A DNA stretch of 64,000 bases from Hungatella effluvii (GTDB lineage: Bacteria > Bacillota > Clostridia > Lachnospirales > Lachnospiraceae): contig NZ_QJKD01000011.1 in NCBI RefSeq assembly GCF_003201875.1, forward strand, positions 181,919-245,918. Direction: 5' to 3'. Under the pieces are notes generated by a model that had not been told where the DNA came from, did not search any database, and saw only the letters and a program-made list of their open reading frames with translations. Made by a program: the position numbers and the translations under genes. Each line of letters starts with the position of its first letter. Within the stretch, counting starts at the first letter, position 1. Below, in pieces: positions 54,508-62,729 of this stretch.

Positions 54508-54540
54508 GATTCTTGTCCTTCTTCTATCAGTTTTTATTTT

Positions 54541-54569
54541 ATCATACCAATTTTAGGGTTTTAAATCAA
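54541..54569 (-). promoter_or_regulatory. promoter of the malic enzyme gene
   Basis: On the minus strand TTGATT, exactly 17 bases, then TATGAT preceded by TGG (extended -10). -10 spans 54541-54546 and -35 54564-54569, 34-62 bases before the start codon at 54507. Confidence 0.65.
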
Positions 54570-54649
54570 TAGAAAATATGTTAGAATATAGTAATTAAAC
54601 TGAAAGACAACAGCTGTCAGGATGAAGAACATAAGATACAGGTGGTACT

Positions 54650-57600
54650 ATGAGAGAACGAATCAACAGGCTGGCTAAAGGCATCATCGATTCGGAGGTT
54701 CCTGTGATCAAGGTCACTCCGAAAGAAACCTACGACGTGGTGCGTTCCGGCGGGGCCACGAGGCGGGAACTTGTCGTTACCAGTGAGAATAATCTGCATA
54801 TAAAAGGACTTGCATATTCTTCCAATTTCCGCGTGAGGCTTCTTAATGGGGCGTTTGGCGGCACCTATAACCATCTGGTCTATGAGGTGAATACCGGTTT
54901 TCTGGAAGACGGAGATATGATTAAGGGAGCTTTCTATCTGGTTACCAATGGCGGAGAAAGAGAAGTCCCTTATTCTTTTCGTGTGGAACTGAGTACGTCA
55001 GGGAAAGCATTGAGCGATTTAAAGACGGCGGAGGATTTCGCCGGAACAGCGAAGAACGACTATGAGACAGCGCTTCGCTTATTTGAATATAGAGATTTTT
55101 TCGAGGCCCCCTTCATGAAGGATCTGCATGTGAGGGCCCTTTACGGTGGTTTAAAAGGAAGACCGGACAGGAAGAAGGAACTGGAGGAATTCCTGACCGG
55201 ACTCGGTGTCAAGGAGCCGGTAAAGCTGACTGCTGACGAGAGCGAGCGGCGGTTTGACCAACTGGACGGAGTGATCCAGGAATGTATTACGATAACCAGG
55301 AGCGGTTGGGGCTACGTAAGCCTTGAGGTTACGGCCGACTGCGATTTTATAGAGATTCCGGTGAGAAACATCGGAGACCAGGATTTTACCGACGATACCT
55401 GCGAGATCGTCTACCGCATCCATCCGAGGCGCATGCATCAGGGCCTGAACCAGGGACGCATTATCATTACCGGAATCGAAGAGCGCTTCGTCGTTCCGGT
55501 GACCGCGATGGTGAACCCGGGCGGTGGTATTTCCGCGGAGGACGCCTATACGAAGGAAGCGATAGCGACGTATCTGCACCTGCGCTTGCAGAAAGAGGCA
55601 GGTGATGGGGACTTTCCTCACAATCCGCCGAACACAGGTGATGGGGACTTTCCTTATAATCAGATGCTGCGGGCGCTGGATGAGATCGAGGAGATGAAGG
55701 GGCAGCACGAGGCGATTAAGCTTTTAAGGGCCGAGATATACCTTTCAGACGACAGGACGAGCCAAGCGGCGCTGCTGCTGGATGAATGCCGGGAGAAGAT
55801 CCTGGCGGAGCGGCAGGAAAAGCTGGAGCTTTACTGCTACTATCAGTATCTGAGGCTGATTCTGCAGCCGGACGAATACCAGAAGGAATCGCTGGTTCGT
55901 CTGCTGAGAAAATATCTGGAGGAGAACCCGGACCTTCATAATCTGTTTCTGATCCTTTTAAGGCTGGACCGCCGGCTTAATGAGAATCCGGGCGGAGCCA
56001 TATCCATGATGAGACGCCAGTTTGAAGCGGGCATGAGAAGCCCGTTTCTCTATCTGCATGCCTGCAGGCTGCTTTCCGAAGAGCCGGATCTGATCCGGAG
56101 TATCGGCCCGTTTGAGCTGCAGGTGCTGTCCTTCGGCGCCAGATACGGCGCTGCGGGAGAGAAATTTGCGCTGGCTGCGGCGAGGCTTACGCTGACGTCC
56201 AGGCATTTTAACCGCCTTCACTACAGGGCGCTGGGACGCCTGTATGAGAAGTATCCCGGAAAGGAAATACTGGAAGCGGTATGTTCCATACTGATCCGGG
56301 GAGAGAGCAGGAGTGCGGAGGCATTTAAGTGGTATGAGAAGGGAATCAAAGAAGGAATCAGCCTGACACGGCTTTACGAGTATTATCTGTACGCGCTTCC
56401 AAAGGATTACTGCTATCTGCTACCCAAGGAAGTGCTCCTTTATTTTTCCTACGGCGGCAGCGAGCTGGACCGCCACAGCAGGGCGCTGCTCTATAAAAAT
56501 GTGCTGGTTTACTTAAAGGAATCCGATCCGCTGTATGAGGTGTACGAGCGGGACATCGAAAAATTCGCCACAGAACAGCTGTTCGAATCGAGGATCGGAA
56601 GTAATCTGGCCGTTATTTACGAACACATGATCTACAAGGATGTTATTGACCTTCCTATGGCTAAGGTACTGCCCTCTATTCTGCGTTCTTACCGCGTGGA
56701 GTGCAGAAACCTTAAGATGAAGTATGTAATTGTCTGCTACGAGGAGCTGCTGGAGGAGGACGCATTTCTTCTGGACGACGGCGTAGCGTACGTGCCGCTG
56801 TTTTCCGAGCACAGCATCCTGTTGTTCCAGGATGCCTTTGGAAACCGTTACAGCACGGTTCCTTACGAGAAGACGCCGGTGATGGATAAGCCGGAGTTAG
56901 AGGCGCGCTGCTTTGAACTGTATCCCGATCATCCGATGCTCAGACTCCGGGCCTGCGACGAGATTTTAAAGAGGGGCATTGCAGATGAGAAGGAGGCGGG
57001 GATGCTGGAGGATGCCATGGAGGATGGACGGCTCCAGCCGCTGTATCAGAGACTCCTGCTATCCAGAATCATAGAGTATTACCAGAATATGCCGGGCATT
57101 CCATCGAACGCGAAAGAGGGAGACTCTCCTCTTCATCCGGTGAGTGAAGACAGCACAGAGGGAGGCGCTTATCTGGTGCGCCTCGACAAGCGTCTGCTTA
57201 CGAAGGAAGAACGCCTGGGAATCTGTGAGACCTTAATCAACCGCAATTATGTCGAGGAAGCCTTCGGTATGATACGGGAATTCGGCTGCGAGGAGATTCA
57301 GAGCAAGCGGCTTTTAAAGCTGTGTACCAAGATGATTCTTCAGAATCTTTTTGATGAAGATCCGTTGCTTCTCCACCTGTCGTACCGCGTATTTCTGGAA
57401 GGCATGAGCGACAGCGTCATCCTGGATTACCTCTGCGAGCACTACAACGGTCTGACGAATCAGATGTACCGCATACTCCTGCAGGGCATTTCCGAGCATG
57501 TGGAGACGTATGATCTTGAGGAGCGTCTGGTCGCACAGATGATGTTTTCCGGATGCACGGAAACCATAGACCGGGTATTCAGCCTCTATATGAACAAAAA

Positions 57601-58294
57601 GAAGACGAGTGACAACATCGTCCGAGCATATTTTACAATTAAGAGTTCGGAGTATTTCCTTGATGACAAGACTCCGGATGACAAGGTTTTCGCCTATCTG
57701 GAAGGCGCGGTCAACGGCTCTGCAGACAAAGACAGGATACCGACGATCTATCTGCTGGCTCTGACCAAATACTATTCCGAGCTTTCCTCGCTGGAAGAGG
57801 AGCAGAAGGAGCTGTTAAAGAGCACGACAGCGGTTCTTCTGGAGGCGGGACTGGTATTCCCGTATTTCAAGAAGCTGGCGAAATACGTTCCCATGCCGGA
57901 GGATATCATGGACAAGGCCATGATCCAGTATCATTCAGACAGGAACGCGCGGATCGATTTTGAGGTCCGTATTCTTCCGGATGAGGAGGAATACCACTGC
58001 GAGGATATTGGAAGGACGTACCAGGGGATTTTCGTAAAGAAGAAGGTCCTTTTTGAAGGGGAGATCATGGAGTACCGGATCAGTGAACTGGAAGACGGCA
58101 AGTGGGTGCTGAAAAAAGAAGGAAGCGTCAGCTGTGACGCTGCATCGGCGGCCGGTGATTCGGAAAGCAGATTTGCCTGTTTAAATGAAATGAGCCTGTG
58201 TCTGAGTTTAAAGGACGAAGAAGGGCTCAAAAAACGGATGCGGGAGTATTTAACAAAGAATGCTGCCGCGGAAGAATTATTTCCACTGATGTAG
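54650..58294 (+). CDS. Large helical-repeat protein, DUF5717-like
   Basis: 1214 aa. The N-terminal 280 residues are beta-rich (IKVTPKETYDVVRSGGATRRELVV and a second sandwich-like part VEIPVRNIG region ending FVVPVTAMVNPGG). From about 300 to 1100 the protein is all-helical with repeated TPR/solenoid-like units. The last 100 residues return to beta structure (RIDFEVRILPDEEEYHCEDIG). No signal peptide. I recall a Lachnospiraceae family DUF5717 of this size, which is from memory. Short repeats coding GDGDFP sit near residue 320. Directly followed by the Hsp70-like gene, probably one functional unit. Confidence 0.8.
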   Translation: MRERINRLAKGIIDSEVPVIKVTPKETYDVVRSGGATRRELVVTSENNLHIKGLAYSSNFRVRLLNGAFGGTYNHLVYEVNTGFLEDGDMIKGAFYLVTNGGEREVPYSFRVELSTSGKALSDLKTAEDFAGTAKNDYETALRLFEYRDFFEAPFMKDLHVRALYGGLKGRPDRKKELEEFLTGLGVKEPVKLTADESERRFDQLDGVIQECITITRSGWGYVSLEVTADCDFIEIPVRNIGDQDFTDDTCEIVYRIHPRRMHQGLNQGRIIITGIEERFVVPVTAMVNPGGGISAEDAYTKEAIATYLHLRLQKEAGDGDFPHNPPNTGDGDFPYNQMLRALDEIEEMKGQHEAIKLLRAEIYLSDDRTSQAALLLDECREKILAERQEKLELYCYYQYLRLILQPDEYQKESLVRLLRKYLEENPDLHNLFLILLRLDRRLNENPGGAISMMRRQFEAGMRSPFLYLHACRLLSEEPDLIRSIGPFELQVLSFGARYGAAGEKFALAAARLTLTSRHFNRLHYRALGRLYEKYPGKEILEAVCSILIRGESRSAEAFKWYEKGIKEGISLTRLYEYYLYALPKDYCYLLPKEVLLYFSYGGSELDRHSRALLYKNVLVYLKESDPLYEVYERDIEKFATEQLFESRIGSNLAVIYEHMIYKDVIDLPMAKVLPSILRSYRVECRNLKMKYVIVCYEELLEEDAFLLDDGVAYVPLFSEHSILLFQDAFGNRYSTVPYEKTPVMDKPELEARCFELYPDHPMLRLRACDEILKRGIADEKEAGMLEDAMEDGRLQPLYQRLLLSRIIEYYQNMPGIPSNAKEGDSPLHPVSEDSTEGGAYLVRLDKRLLTKEERLGICETLINRNYVEEAFGMIREFGCEEIQSKRLLKLCTKMILQNLFDEDPLLLHLSYRVFLEGMSDSVILDYLCEHYNGLTNQMYRILLQGISEHVETYDLEERLVAQMMFSGCTETIDRVFSLYMNKKKTSDNIVRAYFTIKSSEYFLDDKTPDDKVFAYLEGAVNGSADKDRIPTIYLLALTKYYSELSSLEEEQKELLKSTTAVLLEAGLVFPYFKKLAKYVPMPEDIMDKAMIQYHSDRNARIDFEVRILPDEEEYHCEDIGRTYQGIFVKKKVLFEGEIMEYRISELEDGKWVLKKEGSVSCDAASAAGDSESRFACLNEMSLCLSLKDEEGLKKRMREYLTKNAAAEELFPLM
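55600..55654. repeat. 36-bp-period direct repeat inside the 1214-aa gene
   Basis: AGGTGATGGGGACTTTCCT occurs exactly twice, at 55600-55618 and 55636-55654, in frame, coding GDGDFP both times. A related sequence (GAGGGAGACTCTCCTC, 57116-57131) sits in a second low-complexity linker of the same gene. Confidence 0.85.
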
Positions 58295-58309
58295 ATAAGG
58301 GGATTGTCG

Positions 58310-59533
58310 ATGGACGGATTGATAATTGGACTTGATTTATGTGATGCCTATACCAGGCTGTGCTGTCACGAACGTGAAAAGACGTGGTGTCTGCCGACGG
58401 TCATCTGCCGGAAGAAGGATGATGACGAGTGGTATGTGGGGGAAGAAGCTTACGCATACACCCTGGTGGGGGAAGGCATTATCGTAGACAAGCTTGTAAA
58501 GATGGTCATGAAGGACGGTACCGCCACGCTGGGAGGCGTGAAATACGAGGGCACCACCCTGCTTAAGATCTATCTAAAGAAAATACTGGCGCTGGCCAAG
58601 GAGGAATTTTTCTCCGATGAGGTAAAGGAGCTGGTGATCACACTGGAAAAGGTGGAGGTCAAGCTGATGGACGCACTGATGTACTGTGCAGATTATTTGG
58701 AGATCCCCAGGGACCGGGTGCACATCATCAGCCACACGGAAGGCTTTGTCTACTACGTTCTGAGCCAGAAGAAGGAAGTATGGAACAATCAGGTAGCGGT
58801 CTTTGATTTATCGGAGGATTCGCTCCATTACCACGAATTAAAGGTGCAGCGCGGGATGAAGCAGATGACTGTGGTGGCCGAGGATGAGGCTCTGGAGGAG
58901 AGCTTTAATCTCGATATTTTGAATACCCCTTCCGGCGGAAAGCTGGCGGATAAGATCCTCAGTTCCTGCGCGGAGCGGCTGCTTTCCAAGAAGCTGTTTT
59001 CTTCTATTTTCCTGACAGGAAAAGGCTTTGAGCGGCAGGACTGGGCGGGAGATTTCATGAAGCTCCTCTGTTCCAGGCGAAAGGTCTACATGGACCAGGA
59101 GCTGTTTGCCAGGGGTGCCGCTTTTAAGGGCATGGATTACCTTCATGAAAAGACGTCTTACCCCTTTATTTGCGTCTGCGAGGGGCGGCTTCATTCGACG
59201 ATTTCGATGAAGGTGCTGCACAAGAACCGTGAGAGCCAGCTGATCGTGGCGGCTGCCGGTGACAACTGGTATGAGTCGAGAAGCAGTGTGGATTTGATCG
59301 TGGATAACCAGGACTACGTAGAATTTTTAGTAACCCCCATGGATCCGAAGCAGAAAAAGCTGGTAAAGATTCCGCTGGAGGGATTCCCGAAACGGCCGGA
59401 GAGAACGACACGTGTGGGGATCAGCGTGGGATTTTTAGATGAGAAGACGATGGCGGTAGTGCTTAAGGACAAGGGCTTCGGAGAACTGTTCCCGGCCTCA
59501 GATGCCGTAGTCAGACAAGAGGTCATGATATGA
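58310..59533 (+). CDS. Actin/Hsp70-fold ATPase-like protein, DUF5716-like
   Basis: 407 aa. The N-terminal GLIIGLDLCDAYTRLCC resembles the phosphate-1 loop of the actin/Hsp70 superfamily; VAVFDLSEDSLHYHEL matches phosphate-2 and SSIFLTGKGFERQDW the adenosine motif. Residues 300-407 form a beta-rich C-terminal part reminiscent of an Hsp70 substrate domain. No canonical DnaK substrate-binding domain or GrpE site is seen. AAGGGG at 58298-58302 is seven bases from the ATG at 58310. Its gene is 15 bases after the 1214-aa protein gene and overlaps the next gene by 4 nt. Confidence 0.82.
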   Translation: MDGLIIGLDLCDAYTRLCCHEREKTWCLPTVICRKKDDDEWYVGEEAYAYTLVGEGIIVDKLVKMVMKDGTATLGGVKYEGTTLLKIYLKKILALAKEEFFSDEVKELVITLEKVEVKLMDALMYCADYLEIPRDRVHIISHTEGFVYYVLSQKKEVWNNQVAVFDLSEDSLHYHELKVQRGMKQMTVVAEDEALEESFNLDILNTPSGGKLADKILSSCAERLLSKKLFSSIFLTGKGFERQDWAGDFMKLLCSRRKVYMDQELFARGAAFKGMDYLHEKTSYPFICVCEGRLHSTISMKVLHKNRESQLIVAAAGDNWYESRSSVDLIVDNQDYVEFLVTPMDPKQKKLVKIPLEGFPKRPERTTRVGISVGFLDEKTMAVVLKDKGFGELFPASDAVVRQEVMI

Positions 59534-60342
59534 GCCTGATACTATGCCGGCAGGAGCCGGTAAAACATCCTTTTTATTTCGAGGGCCTGGGAGTCCACCT
59601 CTATTCCTCTCAGGAGCTTTGCTATGTGATCTACCATAATCCGCTCCTGGTACTGGAGACTTTCGTGGATGACCATCTGATCGAATTCATCCGCGGCGAG
59701 CTGGAGATGGGCTTTATGGCGGCCAAGCTGGAAAAATGGCAGCAGAGCGGAGAAGACACCGATGAGCTCCTGTTTTTAATCCTGACGGAATGTGACTACT
59801 ACAACGCAGCCGAGATCAAACATTTCCGTCAAAAGATCGAGACCTACAGAAAAATGACCCCGCCCGAATTCGCCAAAGCTAAAGCCGACTACCTCTTCAC
59901 GAGAAAGCAGTACGGTAAAGCCGTAGCAGAATACGAAGGAATCTTAGAGATGCCAAAGGAGTCTTCAACAGACGACGCCTTTTTTGCGAAGATATACAAC
60001 AATCTGGGAGCTTCCTATGCGCGTTTATTTTCCATGGAGAAGGCCTATCAGGCGTATCAGAAGTCGTTTGATTTAGCAAAGAGTGGAGACGTATTAAAGC
60101 GAATCTATTATTTATCCAAATGGAACCCCAATCTGGTATTAAAAGACAGATACCGCACATTGATTACGGAAGATGTAAAAGCGGTATGGGATGAAGATAT
60201 GAAGAAGGCAGAAGAAGCCGCGCAGAAGGTTGAAAGCTTAGAAAAATTAGACGAACTATTCTTAAAAGATCCGATTAAAAGAATGAAAGGTGCTTCCGAA
60301 CTTGTTAAAGAGTGGAAGGGGGAGTACCGAAACATGATATAA
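59530..60342 (+). CDS. TPR-like helical protein, third gene of the Hsp70-like module
   Basis: 270 aa, not recognised as a named family. Begins with ILCRQEPVKHPFYFEGLGVHLYSSQELCYVIYHNP, followed by helices; around residues 118-185 there are TPR-like units (KADYLFTRKQYGKAVAEYEGIL, IYNNLGASYARLFSMEKAYQAYQKSFDLAKSG). Soluble. Its ATG overlaps the upstream stop (ATGA), so it is translationally coupled to the ATPase-like protein and probably acts as its cofactor. Confidence 0.82.
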   Translation: MSLILCRQEPVKHPFYFEGLGVHLYSSQELCYVIYHNPLLVLETFVDDHLIEFIRGELEMGFMAAKLEKWQQSGEDTDELLFLILTECDYYNAAEIKHFRQKIETYRKMTPPEFAKAKADYLFTRKQYGKAVAEYEGILEMPKESSTDDAFFAKIYNNLGASYARLFSMEKAYQAYQKSFDLAKSGDVLKRIYYLSKWNPNLVLKDRYRTLITEDVKAVWDEDMKKAEEAAQKVESLEKLDELFLKDPIKRMKGASELVKEWKGEYRNMI

Positions 60343-60357
60343 GCATTGAGCAGTGCG

Positions 60358-60420
60358 AAAAAAGACATAGACAAATTTACGTTGTGCTTGCACAAAAGTA
60401 AATTTGTCTATGTCTTTTTT
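60358..60420 (+). terminator. strong bidirectional terminator
   Basis: AAAAAA then GACATAGACAAATTTAC (60364-60380) pairs exactly with GTAAATTTGTCTATGTC (60398-60414), followed by TTTTTT. Stem of 17 bp plus the A/T flanks. Confidence 0.93.
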
Positions 60421-60498
60421 CATAGGGCGAACGCCCGTCAGCGAGATGGAGCGAAGCGGAATCGAGCGGCCACTGCGGTCCAGCGGGCAGCACGATCA

Positions 60499-60840
60499 AT
60501 TTCATTACCGTTCACGGCCCCGCTGAAAGTTTCCGCCGGCGTTCCGGTGCGTGGGAGGGGCAGGAGAAGGTAGCGTTTCTTGTTTTCTCGGTGGCAGGAA
60601 CTAAAGCAGAAAGACGGGAAAAAGAGGCGGATCGCGCAAACTACGGTGAACTCCTGAAGGACTTCACCTCCGTGTCCACTTGAAATCTGGCTTGGAGGCC
60701 AGATTTCACCACCCCTTTTTCCCGTCTTTCTTCTTAAGTTCCTGCAAACCTCGGAAAAGGAAACGCTACCTTCTCCTGCCCCTCCCACGCACCGGAACGC
60801 CGGCGGAAACTTCCAGCGGGGCCGTGAACGCTAATGAAAT
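60499..60840. repeat. Long palindromic element, copy 2 (candidate structured RNA)
   Basis: 342 bp. Outer arms 60499-60579 and 60760-60840 are complementary at 79 of 81 positions but unrelated to the arms of copy 1. The core 60580-60759 is the reverse complement of the copy 1 core with scattered changes: the hairpin GGTGAA/TTCACC (60645-60650, 60663-60668) replaces GGAGAA/TTCTCC with a paired A-T to T-A swap. It occupies most of the 614-base gap between the TPR-like gene and padR; the rest holds the terminator, 78 GC-rich bases with no clear feature, and the padR promoter. Confidence 0.88.
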
Positions 60841-60865
60841 TTCATATAAACAGGGCAGTTCTCCC

Positions 60866-60894
60866 TTGACATCTTCTCTGCCATCAATTATTAT
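60866..60894 (+). promoter_or_regulatory. promoter of the padR-SEDS operon
   Basis: TTGACA (60866-60871), 17 bp, TATTAT (60889-60894), a 5-of-6 -10. It starts 26 bases after the palindrome ends and 63 bases precede the padR start codon. Confidence 0.75.
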
Positions 60895-60927
60895 ATAGAT
60901 AATCGATATATATAGATCACCTATATA
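60893..60927. promoter_or_regulatory. candidate PadR operator (two dyads)
   Basis: ATATAGATAATCGATAT (60893-60909) is symmetric at all but the three N positions, and TATATAG-ATCAC-CTATATA (60909-60927) has exact 7-bp arms. They overlap the -10 box and start region, the usual place for PadR autorepression. Assignment to PadR is inference from position. Confidence 0.55.
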
Positions 60928-60956
60928 AAGGCCAAAAAAGAAAGTGAGGTACTCCC

Positions 60957-61301
60957 ATGCCCATCGACAAAAGCCTGATCTCAGGCAGTACCACCATGCT
61001 TCTTCTAAAACTTCTAACAGAAAAAGACATGTACGGATACGAGATGATAGAAAACCTGCGAAAGAAATCCAACGATGTATTCGAACTGAAGGCGGGAACC
61101 CTGTATCCCCTTCTGCATTCCCTGGAACAGAAGGGATATTTGACCTCCTATGAAGAGGAAGCTTCCGGCAAGGTACGCAAGTATTACAGTATCACCGGAG
61201 AGGGAAAACGTTACCTGAAAGGGAAAGAAGAGGAGTGGAAGCAATATGCCGGAGCGGTATCCGGAGTACTAGCAGGAGGTGCCGTCTATGGAACTGTCTG
61301 A
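60957..61301 (+). CDS. PadR family transcriptional regulator
   Basis: 114 aa, close to the minimal PadR length. Winged HTH: TMLLLKLLTEKDMYGYEMIENLRKKSNDVFELKAGTLYPLLHSLEQKGYLTSYEEEASGKVRKYYSITGEGKRYL, the standard family block. GTGAGG upstream of the ATG. Overlaps the next gene by 14 nt. Likely represses its own operon. Confidence 0.94.
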   Translation: MPIDKSLISGSTTMLLLKLLTEKDMYGYEMIENLRKKSNDVFELKAGTLYPLLHSLEQKGYLTSYEEEASGKVRKYYSITGEGKRYLKGKEEEWKQYAGAVSGVLAGGAVYGTV

Positions 61302-62640
61302 ATATCTGGATACCGTATCGGAGCAGATCCGCTGTAAAAAGGCCAGGACTATGGTCAGAGCGGAACTGGAAAACCATGTGCAGGAACAGTCTGATGCCTA
61401 TGAGGCTGACGGCATGACGCCTTCTGAGGCGAAAAGAGAGGCGGTCCGCCAGATGGGAGATCCCATAGAGACGGGAACTGCCCTGAACCGGATTCACCGG
61501 CCGCATCTGGAGTGGAAATTCCTCATTCTGGTGCTTATGCTAAGCGCTTTAGGCCTCGCACTTCAGTATATGACATGCTATACTGGACTGTTCGGCGGCT
61601 ATTCCGGCGATCTTGCCGACTATTTCTGGAAACGCCAGTGCTTCTTCACCGTCGCGGGACTCGCCGTTCTCGCCGCAGTCTATATCGTCGATTACACGGT
61701 ACTTGGCCGGTATCCCCTCCTTCTGTGGTTTGGTTACTTCGTCGTCATATTTATCATTGCAAATACACACGTCGTAATCATGGGAAAAGTGAGAATCTAT
61801 AATTATCTGACGCTGTTCCTGCCTCTCTACGCGGGAGTGCTTTATAGATTCCGGACAAAGGGATACGGAGCGGTAGCTGTCTGTTATCTATTCAGCTTCA
61901 TGCCGTTTTTCATGGGCCTGAAGACGATAATAGTACATGGGAGTCTGGAACTTGCCGGCGGCTGTTTCCTGCTTCTGCTTATTGCCGTATGGAAAGGATT
62001 CTTCCATGTCAGGAAGGCCCGGACCATAGCAGCTCTTATTGCCGCACCTGTGATAACCCTCCTCCTTCTTTACTGGAAGGGAACTGATCTGGGAGTATTG
62101 CATACATACCAGATGATCAGGCTTCAGTCCATTTTCGGCCCGGATATGCTTCATTACAACTCCAATGGAGGGATTATTCCCTATCTTCAGGAGTCCGTCT
62201 CCAGTTTTCAAATGTTTGGCTCATCGGCAGCGCCTATGCCGAAGGCAATGAAGTTTTTAAACTGCGACTACGTTGTTTTCTTTGTTTTTGCCAAATACGG
62301 TATTGCGGCCGGAACCGCCATGTTATGCATACTTGCCGCCACGGCGGTGAAGGCGTTTTCCATATCATGGAGACAGAAGAACCGCCTTGGATTTCTCGTC
62401 GGAACGGCGTGCTCCGTGGTTCTGACAATTCAGATGATTGTCTATGCGGCGGCCAACTTCGGCGTACCGCTGGTAGAGCCCATGACAATTCCGTTTCTGT
62501 CATACGGAGGGCAGAGTACCCTGGTGAATTACATATTGCTGGGACTGATTCTCAGCGTCTACAGAAACAAGGATATTGTGTCGGAAAGACATGGAACCCG
62601 GGGGAAATGGAAAATACGGCTGGAACGGCAGGAATCGTAA
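61288..62640 (+). CDS. SEDS-family (FtsW/RodA-like) protein with N-terminal permease-prefix domain
   Basis: 450 aa. Residues 1-75 form a permease-prefix-like helical domain (YLDTVSEQIRCKKARTMVRAELENHVQEQSDAY...PSEAKREAVRQMGDP), typical of PadR-partnered membrane proteins. About ten membrane segments follow with SEDS features: NGGIIPYLQESV in the large loop, D327 in FLNCDYVVFF (position of the catalytic Asp of FtsW/RodA), and the ending IPFLSYGGQSTLVNYILLGLILS. SEDS proteins are peptidoglycan glycosyltransferases; the fused prefix and PadR context point to a conditional, possibly envelope-stress-related role. GGAGG eight bases before the ATG at 61288. Confidence 0.9.
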   Translation: MELSEYLDTVSEQIRCKKARTMVRAELENHVQEQSDAYEADGMTPSEAKREAVRQMGDPIETGTALNRIHRPHLEWKFLILVLMLSALGLALQYMTCYTGLFGGYSGDLADYFWKRQCFFTVAGLAVLAAVYIVDYTVLGRYPLLLWFGYFVVIFIIANTHVVIMGKVRIYNYLTLFLPLYAGVLYRFRTKGYGAVAVCYLFSFMPFFMGLKTIIVHGSLELAGGCFLLLLIAVWKGFFHVRKARTIAALIAAPVITLLLLYWKGTDLGVLHTYQMIRLQSIFGPDMLHYNSNGGIIPYLQESVSSFQMFGSSAAPMPKAMKFLNCDYVVFFVFAKYGIAAGTAMLCILAATAVKAFSISWRQKNRLGFLVGTACSVVLTIQMIVYAAANFGVPLVEPMTIPFLSYGGQSTLVNYILLGLILSVYRNKDIVSERHGTRGKWKIRLERQES

Positions 62641-62729
62641 GTGGAAAAAAGTGACGTGTTATGATACACTAAGGCGTATAGAACCTGAACGGCGATACAG
62701 AAAACGAAACGTTCAGACAGGAGGACGCT

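Noticed and set aside
60421..60498. GC-rich stretch between terminator and palindrome as a possible tRNA or RNA gene
   Set aside because: No cloverleaf, T-loop motif or consistent stem could be drawn.
60680..60898. 72-residue open frame in palindrome copy 2
   Set aside because: It is a read-through of the same core repeat with no ribosome site and no protein-like composition.
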